DNA of 60,000 bases, from assembly GCA_964035545.1 (NCBI GenBank), contig OZ037767.1:5209680-5269679 (forward strand), written 5' to 3'. Below the pieces are notes generated by a model. The model was not told the origin of the DNA, did no database searches, and saw only the letters and a program-made list of their open reading frames with translations. The first letter of the stretch is position 1, and every line of letters starts with the position of its first letter. Position numbers and translations under genes: made by a program. Source of the DNA: Bugula neritina. Taxonomy: Eukaryota; Bryozoa; Gymnolaemata; Cheilostomatida; Bugulidae. Of the stretch, positions 1 to 10,622 are shown in pieces.

Positions 1-84
1 ACACACCAAAATAACATATATCAAATAACTGAGACGAAAATATTTTCGGGTACCAAGTGTAACCTTGGTCACCAAGGTGTAAAG

Positions 85-3000
85 ATGGCGACTATGGTCA
101 ACTTGTTTAAGTCTGTGACTCCAATAGTTAAAGAGGTTTATAGCCAGAAAAAGTAAGAGCAACTAAATAATTGTATTGTAATCAACATTGTTGAGCGTTT
201 TTTTACTACAAATTGACCTTGTTTAGCAACTACAAGTGCAATAACAATCACAATGGCATTTGGCTTTGCTCAACAGTCAAACTCCAAGTCAAACTCAATC
301 ACAATGTGAATGTTGAACTTGAAATCAGAAAGTGATACCCATAGTCATTGAACATAATGATCGACATTTTGAAATTTCAATTTTGATTATGATAATTAAT
401 CATTATTCTTGTGTAATGATGAGTTGCACAAGCTGTTGAATTAAAGTCAAAATATATACCAAGTCTAATGCAAAATATTTGAAATTTTATATATTATACT
501 TCATAAATTATAATGCACCAATTACCAATGTCAGGTAACTTATGTCATATACTAAAATTTTAAGTGGAAGTTGTAGTTTATTGATTCATTTGCAATTTTT
601 TCAAAATTATTTGCTAATCTAAAAAGCAGGCTTGATAAGATATGCATACATTATTGTAGTTCTGCTGAAGTAAATAGAGTGCAGGAGTATGAAGCAGCAG
701 TGAAAATACAGTCATGGTACAGAGCACTAAGGGCCAGAGCTTACCTTAGATATATTATAGATTGCTCAAACATTATACAAAAAAGATTCAGAGGTTTTCA
801 GGGAAGGAAACAGTTTCGAGTCTATCTCAAGGTATTGAGCTATTTATATATTCTAATGATCATTGCTCGCTACATATTTTAATTAGAGGATGTTTTTGTC
901 AATTTCTGCTTTTTTTTGCAGTTAATATATGTTTCAATTTTCTAGCATTTTGATAATATGATCAATTTGCTTCCTTCTTAAAATTCTCTAATGAAATGCA
1001 TTACATGAAAATGAATTATATAGAGTAAAAACAGCAATATGTTATAAATTCACTGTGTAAAACTAATACACTTCAAAAATTCGCTCTTTTTGGTGAGAAT
1101 CGGAGAATATCGAAATTTCTCAACGGTGTGCAAACATTGATTTTGCAAGATATAATAGTTGAATCATCAACTAAGTTTTGTTGATATTAATTTATTTCAC
1201 CTAATAAAGTACATCTCTTGCTGATTATATAACTATAATAAAACACGTGAAACTAAAATGTGAACAATTCATAAGAAACCAGCTGATGATTCAATGCCAT
1301 TACCTAGCACAGCTGAATCTATTAAAATAAATGTAAACTTGTAAACAAGCTATATTATTATACAATGTATGGTATTTCATATAGCTATTGTTATTACAGG
1401 ACTATATAATATAATTATGGTGTATAAAAGTCAATGAGTTACATTTTAAAAATATTTTAGAATGAGGTGTTTTCAATGAAACTGAATCATTACAATAGCC
1501 TAGCTACTAAAATCCAGAAGGTATGGAGAGGCTTTTATGTTCGAAAGTACATCTTCAACTACTATAGTTTCAAGAGGTATCTCAGTGGACTGCTTATTAA
1601 AAATGAAACGATCAGGTAAAAGAAGACAATTTCTAGTAGCCTCTCACTTTTCATTTAGTAAATAGATATATTATGTTGTCTGCTATTTTTATTTAAACTT
1701 AGGTTTTGAGACTTTAAACCCACATTTATAGTTATTATTTCAGATAATATGTATTGATATTTTTTTGGTGAAATAATATTGATGTGCACTTTGATGATGT
1801 TTTAGAGAAACGCTGGCGTCATACAGAGAACAACAGCAACAGGAGAACCTCTATGAAGAAACTAAAGCTCATAGAGAGGCCAAAGAAGCCTGGCTTCGAA
1901 AACATCACTACTTGGTAAAAGAATTCCTAGAATTTTATTCAAAGCTTTAACACTTGACTTATGTTCAAAACAGTTTTGCATAATTAGAATAGTATTAACA
2001 TATTAATAATATAATATATTAAAAGATTACGAATATAGTGATGGTGTATTACTATTTGCATTGTTAATATTTTTAGGTTAGCACTGCAGTAGTTCCAGGC
2101 ATATATAACTCCCCATTCCTTCCCTACCCCTCAGAAGTTGAGCATAGTCTACGGAGTACAAAGCCTTTTGATCATGTCAAACATGTAGACACCCGACCCA
2201 AATATAATCCGTCTGCAACTAGATATGACACACCTACACCCAAATGTACTTCTTTACCTCCTCTTCAAAAGAAACCACAAGTAAGCTTGATTATAGCATA
2301 TTATTTCAACTTCATTTGTAGCACTGTGTGTGCCAAATGCATTCTGATAACTTATTTTCGCTTTGTTGAACTGACAAAAATTAAGCTTTTGCTGTGGTTT
2401 TAGACACAATTTTTAAAGCTATTATTTTTTCTTTTTCAGGGTCCTTTCCGACTACCAGAAGAGGTTAGAAAGCAGAGATACAGACCTTTCAACCCATCAC
2501 TAAGAGTAGAGACATCATACACATCTGTGGAGGAAGCCAGAGAAGCCATGAAACGGAAAGAGTGGGTGGAGAGAGTTATTGACACACCGTGAGTTCAGTT
2601 TCACTTCTCAATTTAACTGACTAATTCATCAATCAAATGTACTATAATTAAAGGTAGGCAATTAGGCGACTAAATAATAATACAAATAGTAAGCGAAATG
2701 TATTAATCATGGCTAACTAACCAACTGAGTAGACAACGTCAAACTAATTGATTTAAACTAGTTATATGTTGAATTAATCAGTTAACCATGTAATTAACTA
2801 CCAAAGTGATGACTTGGTACCAAACTAGTTGACTGTAGGTAACTGAGTTACAAGCTAACTAACTAATTGACTGACTAACTAATAAGGACTACTATGAAAC
2901 TATAGCAGTAAAGAAAAAATCATTCTGATACTATTTTGTTTATAATATAATGTTAATATCTCCTGGCTCAATATTTAGGGTTGATATACTGATTTCAAAA

Positions 3001-3727
3001 TCCACAAAAATACTCCCTAGAACTTCTAAAATCACAAAAGAATTTCAATAATAACTTTTGCTTGAAAAATTATGTAAACGTACTTGAAGTAATAAAAATC
3101 GCATAATGTATTTACAACATAAGTGCAACACATGAGGGCTAACTCAAGATATATATTGTAGATTCAAGCCATTTACACATAGACATAGAGAATATGAACC
3201 ACTACATCACACTAAAACTGAATACGGCCATATAGTCTATGGAAACGCATACTTCAGAGAAGAACATCTCGACAAGTTTGTCACCAGTCAGGTTAGTTAT
3301 AAACTGTGTGTGAGTAACAGAGTTATGAATTATTGCAATGTATGCATATAACAAATATAATTGCATGGATTCTACTTTATTATATAGAGATTACTAATGC
3401 TTACTTCAAGAACTTTCAACAGGAATAAGTACTAAATTAGTGTACAACATAAAATAGTTAGTCTGTAGCTTTATCTAGAAGTGTATCATGAAAGTATGAG
3501 TTTTAGAAATATAGTTTTCACTCCAATTTACTCTAGATGGTGTTCTACAATTATTAAAATCGACAATAAATCAATAAAAAGTAATATTGAAAAACATGAG
3601 ACAATCGATTATGATTGCTAGAATACTTAAGTACTGGCCATATTTTGTTTAGCCAATGAAGACTGTGGTACCACCCATACCAATATTTGATAAACTGAAC
3701 TGTACATATTCACAAGGAGAAGTGTAA
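85..3727 (+). CDS. SPATA17: Spermatogenesis-associated protein 17 (IQ-motif protein), 8 exons
   Basis: Coding exons: 85-152, 660-831, 1461-1615, 1806-1914, 2077-2280, 2440-2588, 3162-3291, 3653-3727. All introns are GT-AG, phases agree, and the product is 353 aa (human about 361). Exon 2 carries two IQ-type calmodulin-binding motifs (AAVKIQSWYRALRARAYL and SNIIQKRFRGFQGRKQF) and exon 3 a third (TKIQKVWRGFYVRKYI). Exon 4 is a charged, probably helical Glu/Arg/Lys stretch. Exon 5 contains VVPGIYNSPF and exon 6 KQRYRPFNPSLRV, both close to the recalled vertebrate protein. The family is linked to sperm and ciliary cytoskeleton and calmodulin binding; that role is inferred from homology. The start is the first ATG of exon 1; another in-frame ATG lies at 94. 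For exon 2 a later acceptor at 676-677 is also in frame, but 658-659 has the better context. Confidence 0.93.
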
Positions 3728-4499
3728 ACGGCCACCTCCCTCAAAGTCTCTATTTTATGCACATTATAGAATGAACCAGCTCTAATTTTACCTTTGTTAC
3801 AAACTAATGTGTTTTGTTTTACTTATTTGCATGTACACAGCGTTGACATTCAATATGATTATGTAACGAGAACCAAAACGTTTTTAATAAAGATATCACA
3901 TTATACAAAATTATTATGTAATTTGATATGTTATAATTATTATGTCATGCAAATTGTAATCCTTATTATGTTGAATCGTACATGGTTATATTATTTTCTG
4001 ATTATCAGCTCATTTTGTTACTTGTGATTTTTAGTAGCACTTGCTAAAATCAACACAAATATAAGCATATGTTTTTAAAAAGGAAGACAATGCTGGCGAC
4101 AATACAATAATTACGACTAGTAAATACCTTTTATTTTTGCCCAATTATATTATTTATATTACCAAAATATATTGTGCATTTTTCATTATAAAATAGCAAT
4201 TTTTATCAATAAATATACATACCTATTATACCAGTATATATTTGTTAAGTGAATTCATAAAACAATTATAGTTTATTATATATAAGTTTATGCAGATTTC
4301 CTACATTATAAAACTTCTATACTTATCTACTCAACAGCTGTTACGCAATCATCAAAGAAAATGTATCATAGCAAACTTCAACTCAACATTTTAAGAAAAT
4401 TATCATCATTATTATTATTAAGAAAATGACCATGTGAATATGAGAAAACAAATGCATTATAAGTAACACATTGTTGAAGCATGCAGTAATAATTTTCCT
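3728..4499. other. Tail-to-tail spacer between SPATA17 and the CUB gene
   Basis: AT-rich DNA holding the 3' UTRs of two convergent genes. A minus-strand AATAAA (TTTATT on plus at 4130-4135) could end the CUB transcript about 365 nt past its stop. No convincing coding segment is seen; the open frame at 3794-4027 looks like chance. Confidence 0.5.
3886..3891 (+). terminator. Candidate poly(A) signal of SPATA17
   Basis: An AATAAA hexamer lies about 160 nt downstream of the SPATA17 stop, a normal distance. The region is AT-rich, so this rests on position only. Confidence 0.5.
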
Positions 4500-7400
4500 T
4501 TAAGCAATAGCTTTAAATGATAAGGAAAACCCTCTCCATGTTTCACTTTTGTCACTCTTGAGTTGTAAGAACAGATAAGGTCCTCCAGTCATTGTAAGAG
4601 AGGGGATGTCCTTGCCACATAGAAATACTAGTAACAGAGTTATATATAGTAGTTGAGAGTATATAGTAGTAGATAGTATATAGTAGTTGAGAGTATATAG
4701 TAGTAGATAGTATATAGTAGTTGAGAGTATATAGTAGTTGAGAGTATAATATAGTAGTAGAGAGTATATAGTAGTAGAGAGTATATAGTAGTAGAGAGTA
4801 TGTAGCAGTAGAGAGTATATTATAGTAATAGATAGTATATAGTAGTAGATAGTATATAGTAGTAGAGAGTGTGTAGTAGTTGAGAGTATAATATAGTAGT
4901 AGAGAGTATATAGCAGTAGAGAGTATATAGTAGTAGAGAGTATATAGTAGTAGAAAGTATATAGTAGTAGAGAGTATACAGTAGTAGAGAGTATATAGTA
5001 GTAGAGAGTATATGGTAGTAGGTATAGTATACAGTAAGAGTGTAATATAAAAGTTATGAACATTTTGCTTATTTAGTAATTCACAATAGTTGCTTGTTTA
5101 AATTATGAGCTCAATGCAAACAAATATCAAACTTCATATAAAAATTAATTTAAAAGGTCAAGTTTGGAAAACACATGTAATTATATGCTTATTTGTTGTA
5201 TGAAATAAGTTCTGAGCTGCTTTGAAACTTGACTCACTCGTGCGAAGACGGTTGGGGTCATAAACTTTAAGCTGGTCATTCTCGCATATCCCTGACACTT
5301 TCGACTCCAGTTCAAAGTCATTCCATTTAATACGAATTTGTCTACCAAACTCTAAATAAAGTAGGTGCTTCAAATACAAAGAGTGAAAATGTTTCATATA
5401 GCGATTTTAGGTAAAAATGGCACTGGTAGTAGTGGCACAGGTAAAAATGGCACTGGTAGTAGTGGCACAGGTAAAAATGGCACTGGTAGTAGTGGCACAG
5501 GTAAAAATGGCACTGGTAGTAGTGGCACAGATAATAATGGCACTGGTAGTAGTGGCACAGATGGAAAGTAGGTGAAAATAGCAAACTGGTGTTAAATTTT
5601 CCCAAACCCCAAACCCCCAACTCCAAACTCAAACCCTCGTCTCCAAACCCAAACCCCCAACCCCTGAACCCCAACTATAAACTCAAACCCTCATCCCCAA
5701 ACCCCCAACCTAAACCCTAATATTGAAAATGTGCCACTTTACCTACTTTGCCACTTGTGCCAATTTTACCTGTGCAATTATTACTGGACACCCATTATAT
5801 AGGCATAGCTAATGGTAAGTAACTGCGTTTAAACAGAAGACTGATTTGCAGAACAAATTTAGTAGGAATGTTAGTGTATTGAGGAAATAAGCCAATTTTA
5901 TGAAACTTTCTTTCATAAAAGCCATACTTTAACCCAAAAAAAGTTGATAAATAACACTGTGCAACTATGCAATGCATGTAGCCGTGTTTATTAAACTGTG
6001 AAAACGTTCAGTTCAATTTTTTGAGAATTGATAACTAGCTTTTCAAAAAAATTTAATTTACAAAAATAACATCAATTTCTTTGCAGCAGATAGCTGCATT
6101 CTAACAAACAAAAAATTTCTGTTCCCTCGAAACACTATTTTTGTGGCCAAAAACTAAAAACAATTTTGATATGTACAACTGACTAGGTATATAAAAAGCC
6201 AGGTTTTGGATAGTCTTACAGTTTTGAAACATTAAAAATGATTCTTAACTTACTTATATAGGTCGTAACAAGCATTCTCAAATATGTAAGCATACAATTA
6301 TTCTAGATGTACGGCCAATGCTTTATTCAACACATAGCATGAAATCTATATATAATACTTTAAACATTACTGGAGACGTCAATCATCCAGCCGCACTTGA
6401 TATTGTTCTCGTAGCTTTCAGGGTATCCAACAGAGGAAACATTTCCTTCTGCAGCTTCAATAATCTTATAACCACCAGCACATGGGTCTACAGTAGGAGG
6501 GTCTCTACCATCAGGGCAGTGAGACTCTGTAATATGTGTGTGACAAGTTTAAATAGTAGTGGTTATATAATATACTTCATTTACAAATGGGATTACATAA
6601 AAATATAGGCTGTACCCCAGAAGTTGGGACTTTTGTATAATGTAGACATAGTGAATAAAACAGGCAAGAGTGCTCAATCTCAGGATACATGAGTATTGTA
6701 TAAAAATATTATAACACAGTTTGTATAATATAATCTTCTTTTGAAATTTTCTCTTTATCGGCACTGTGTATCCGCTATATGACTAGCGTTTTTAAAATGA
6801 ATAAACTAGTTTGAGTTACAAAGCTTTTTTCGTATAGGCCAAAAATTTATCTTCCACAGATAAGTGTATAAAGAGTACATAAAACTATTTGATACAAAAC
6901 AAAGCCGTAATACTCATAATATTCTTAATAAACACATATCATGTTGTACAGTATAAACAATTTAATATAGTGAATATATAAAACTGCATAAAAATTTGGT
7001 GTACTTGCACACAACACAATGCTATGTTAAGTATGACAGTCAGTTAATCTTGTGGAGACTAAATTGAAGAGAATGACATTTTAGAAAATATGGTGGGGTT
7101 TCGCAACATCTGCTCATGTAGCAGTGTGGAGTATGTTGTACTGTCATACCTCCCCCCTCCCTCCCTCCCCCTCCCCCTCTTGTCTTGTAGAAAGAGAATT
7201 TGGTATCACAACTCCTCATTGCTGAATGAGTAGGTACTGCATTTATCTCTACATGACATCATACATACAAATCATCTAATCTATACATCCCATGTTTGTC
7301 TACGTAAGCAAGAAATATTCACATTTAGCCTAGGGCCACACGGTGCGTATTTTCGCATGCGAACATTGAAACCACAAGTAGCAAAGGTGTCCACTGTGCG

Positions 7401-9147
7401 CGTTGAGAAAACATTCGCGTTGAGAAAACATTCGCACTTGTCGCTCTGCATTTTCAACGCAAGTGCGAATCGTCTCTGTCGTCGTCACTTAATTGGCTGG
7501 TAGTTATTCAGCGAGCCCAATTTCTTTATTTAGTGCTATATTCCAGTAAATTGCGTTTTATTAAAAGCGAGTGCGATTTAAAAATGAAAGCTTTATTTAT
7601 CACGTATCACTGACGCTACAGTGGACACCTTTGCTACTTGTGATTTTAATTTTCGCATGCGAAAATACGCACAGTGTGGCCCTAGGCTTACTGTGTACCT
7701 GAATTGAGAGGTCGAGAGAAATACATGAGTTGAAAGCCCATGCGTCTGTTGTGGTTTGAAAAAGAGTGGAACTTTATATAGAGAGAATCTGATGAGCCTT
7801 TATACACTTGATTAGCCTGTGAGAAGAAAATCACAAAAAAGTATTTTCACAACTTAGCTGGAGGTTCTAAGATGAAATCTAAATAAAATAATATCATTCT
7901 ATTGGGCACTGAATAATGAGATAATGCCAAAATTACAGTTGTGAGTCATGGATTTTAATCTGCCAACTCTTTGTACCAAGAAATCAATTGCTGTATATCT
8001 AATAATCAATCAATTAGTAATTACAAGCAAACAAGTTCTGCTTACAATAAAAGATTGCAAGTTCAATTTCAACTTTGAGATGATCACATGAAAGGGCAGC
8101 ATGTATTTAGAGTTATCAGTACCTACCACATGTCCAGACAGCTGTACCAGCAAATTAGATGAGTTGTCTGCACCGTCAAATATATCAACAGAGGTTCCCA
8201 AAAACTGGTCATTCAGATCTAGCAGCTGTATGTAAACTGAAGCTGCCTGCGAAACATACAGTAGATAGTAGATCTACCATGCCATAGCTAGAATTGCTAA
8301 CCTGCATTGTTTATAGTTGGCTATTAAATAAATTTGGCTATTTAGCTATATGCATCATGCTTGCCTACATAATGCTCAAAAAATTCAAAATTATTGAAAG
8401 GACAGACAACTGCTGATTTATTACTGATTTGCTCGAAGTTAAGGGCAAGAAAAAGCCTATTGAGAACAAAACCTACCATATAATGTATGACTGTAAACTA
8501 AATCAGCTAATAAATACACATAAGAAAAATGAGACTAAGAAATATTTTTTTTAAAAATAAATTGCTAAAATTCCTTGTTCTTGATACGAATTGCAAATAA
8601 ACTATAACACGCATGGGTATAGTAAACCATGCCACTAACCCAAACTAATTGGTATAAAAGTGAAATCTGGACTCACTACTTTAATATAACAACTAAGTTG
8701 TGAGCAAGTACTACTTGAACAAGTACAAGTACAAGTACAAGTACAAGTACAAGTACAAGTACAAGTACAAGTACAAGTACAAGTACAAGTACAAGGATGA
8801 TTATATAGCAGCCAAGTATACGTGGACCATATAGCTATTTGCATTTTGTTTGATCAAACAGATATGCAACACAATACAAGTTATTGCCTAGAACAGCGAA
8901 CACGAGAAATAAAAAATACTCTTAAACACAAATTATTGTTACTGTGTTTCAGTATGAGTTCTGTGTACATACATTGTTAGCAGGAACTTTCACATGATAG
9001 TGCCCGTGAGACAGATTAGGGTAAGGCTCGGGGAAGTTTGGTGATGTCAGAACTCCAGAGCATTGACCTTGGCGAGAACTTCTAAAAAACTTGGCCTGAT
9101 AAACTGGATAGACATTTGCCCCCACCACAACTACAAAAATGGCAAAC
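4500..9147 (-). CDS. Secreted or surface protein with two CUB domains (5' end unresolved)
   Basis: Minus-strand exons in coding order: 8973-9147, 8127-8246, 7699-7816, 6366-6526, 5238-5349, 4500-4627 (stop). Together they encode about 271 aa. CUB1 runs through the first three exons: SGVLTSPNFPEPYPN, then TSVDIFDGADNSSNLLVQLSG, then SDSLYIKFHSFSNHNRRMGF. CUB2 covers the last three: GNVSSVGYPESYENNIKCGW, IRIKWNDFELESKVSGICEN, and LCGKDIPSLTMTGGPYLFLQ ending in GFSLSFKAIA. A hydrophobic run (FAIFVVVVGANVY) precedes CUB1 and is probably the signal peptide. CUB domains are extracellular binding modules; the ligand here is unknown. The first listed exon starts mid-codon, so an upstream exon supplying the ATG is expected but was not found. 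The same frame is also open upstream without splicing, with ATG codons up to 9287. The donor at 6366 (GTTTAA) is weak. Confidence 0.8.
4637..5045. repeat. 17-bp minisatellite in the last intron of the CUB gene
   Basis: More than 20 imperfect tandem copies of a unit close to AGTAGTAGAGAGTATAT, with TTG and ATAAT variants. It starts about 10 bp from the acceptor of the final CUB exon (4500-4627). The long minus-strand open frame through it (Tyr/Ser/Leu-rich) is an effect of the repeat, not a protein. Confidence 0.95.
5411..5560. repeat. 30-bp minisatellite, five copies, intronic
   Basis: Five head-to-tail 30-bp units begin at 5411, 5441, 5471, 5501 and 5531. Each reads close to GGTAAAAATGGCACTGGTAG followed by TAGTGGCACA; the last copy has ATAAT in place of GTAAA. 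It lies in the intron between the CUB exons 5238-5349 and 6366-6526. Since 30 is a multiple of three it stays open in several frames (a Gly/Thr/Ser repeat), but nothing else supports coding. Confidence 0.95.
5595..5790. repeat. Telomere-like C-rich stretch with an inverted arm
   Basis: From about 5595 to 5722 the plus strand is a run of AAACCC, AAACCCC and AACCCT variants ending in TAAACCCTAA, similar to degenerate telomeric repeats. Just beyond, 5734-5785 (GTGCCACTTTACCTACTTTG and on) is a rough reverse complement of the 30-bp units at 5411-5560. The whole block resembles an expanded foldback structure. Confidence 0.65.
7328..7687. mobile_element. Foldback MITE, PIF/Harbinger-like, with TTA target duplication
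   Basis: The left end reads GCCTAGGGCCACACGGTGCG and the reverse complement of the right end reads GCCTAGGGCCACACTGTGCG. Similarity continues about 70 bp inward through TATTTTCGCATGCGAA and CACAAGTAGCAAAGGTGTCC. The element is flanked by TTA at 7325-7327 and 7688-7690, the 3-bp target typical of PIF/Harbinger. No transposase frame lies inside, so it is a non-autonomous 360-bp element. It lies in a CUB-gene intron, with its right end 8 nt from the donor of exon 7699-7816. Confidence 0.87.
8706..8796. repeat. Hexanucleotide microsatellite (GTACAA)n
   Basis: About 15 near-perfect copies of GTACAA lie in the intron between CUB exons 8127-8246 and 8973-9147. The Thr-Cys dipeptide frame on the minus strand is a repeat artefact. 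Confidence 0.97.
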
Positions 9148-10622
9148 CTGTAAACAAGAAGTTTAGGGAAAAAAACTTCGAAATACAAGTAAAACGAGAA
9201 CTTACCTTGCTGAAAAAAACAAAACATGCAGAAAGCATTGTAACACATAACTAAGCCACACCTGACCCTATGATATTTCATGGTCATTGCATGAGTGTGT
9301 GTTCATATAGTCAATGATGTACTGAAGGGATTGGAAGCTTCATAACAGCAAACCTTATAATATATATTTAACCAGATGTGAAGTCTTGGTAACACAGTAA
9401 TTGCATGGGTCATACCTACTATATATGAATTGTATTTATATATAATTACATATAATATAAAATCTACAATATTTAAGTATATTGGTCAATACTTTATGAA
9501 GCCCAACCATGTACATCCATGGCACCATTGAAACATTAAATCAGGTAGGTACAATATTTAGTAGTAAGAGACATGAATGAAATAATTTACTATTTTTCAT
9601 TGCACCAAAAAAATAATAAACTAAGGTATTTAAAAGCTACAATTTGAAATGCGCGAAGGCATTATAGTTAAAGGACCAAAAATTTGAGTTGATGCAGATT
9701 GTAGTAGTTAAGCGTCACTTTGCTAACTTTAAATCATACACTAAATTTCATAAAAAACATTTCTATGACGCTGAGGTGATATCAAAAAATACTTTTCACC
9801 TAAAACTTGCCCTTGCAAAAGAGGCCAGTAATGGGAGATTAACAGCACCACCCTAGATAAGCCTGATTACAAATATTTTTACCTTTAAAAATCAAATTAG
9901 AGTTTTTAATGGAGGAAGGAAAATTTAAATTATAGAAAACGTTTACTTTGTCTTTTTAAACATACTTAATACTGCTTGAGATATTATTGTCAAAGTTCTA
10001 GTATTTAACTAATTTGGAATGCAAGATGCTATGACATGTAATTAGGGGTATAGCTAAATACCAAAGACCTACAGCAATAGCATAATACGAAATAATTGAT
10101 TGTACATTGACTTGATAAAGGTTCAGCATGCCTATCATAATACTCAGCAAAAATTTTGACTTTAAAAATAAACCAGAGGTTTGACGCTGGCTTTAAATAA
10201 GATTGGCCATAACATACAAAACAGCTGGTTTTGTTTTATGTAGTCTTTTGATGAGAAATATATATTTACATGATACAACTACAAAAATATAGCAAAGAAA
10301 ACTGTACAAAAAGAAAAACACACTTGTAAAGAGATTGACATTGAAAAATCATTCAACACACTAGTCATTAGATTTAATGTATAAAAAAACAAGAAAGTAT
10401 TTTTAAACTACTTTCAAAAATCAACAAGCAGGAAGTTGAAAAAAAAGTTCAAAGTGGAACCAGTTTCTACAGCGTTAATCAAAAATTCAAAACATATTAC
10501 ACTTTATATAAAGGACTGACTGCATTATGGAACTGTTACTTAAAATCATCACCACATTACAAGTTACAAGTACTACTGAGTGCTGGAGAGAGAGCTAGAG
10601 AAGAGGGGAGGAGGGGTTGCTA
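9148..10622. other. Spacer between ORC3 3' end and CUB gene 5' end
   Basis: AT-rich DNA that should contain the CUB first exon and promoter and the ORC3 3' UTR. A strong minus-strand donor (CAAG then GTAAGT) lies near 9205, but no ATG upstream of it gives the phase needed by exon 8973-9147. No conserved coding segment is seen. Confidence 0.4.

Noticed and set aside
4628-5063. Long minus-strand Tyr/Ser/Leu-rich open frame upstream of the last CUB exon
   Set aside because: It is a direct translation of a 17-bp minisatellite; only 4500-4627 is coding.
5365-5674. Gly/Thr/Ser repeat frame (+) and Cys/His/Tyr repeat frame (-)
   Set aside because: Both come from the 30-bp tandem repeat and adjacent C-rich DNA inside an intron; no start context, domain or splice support.
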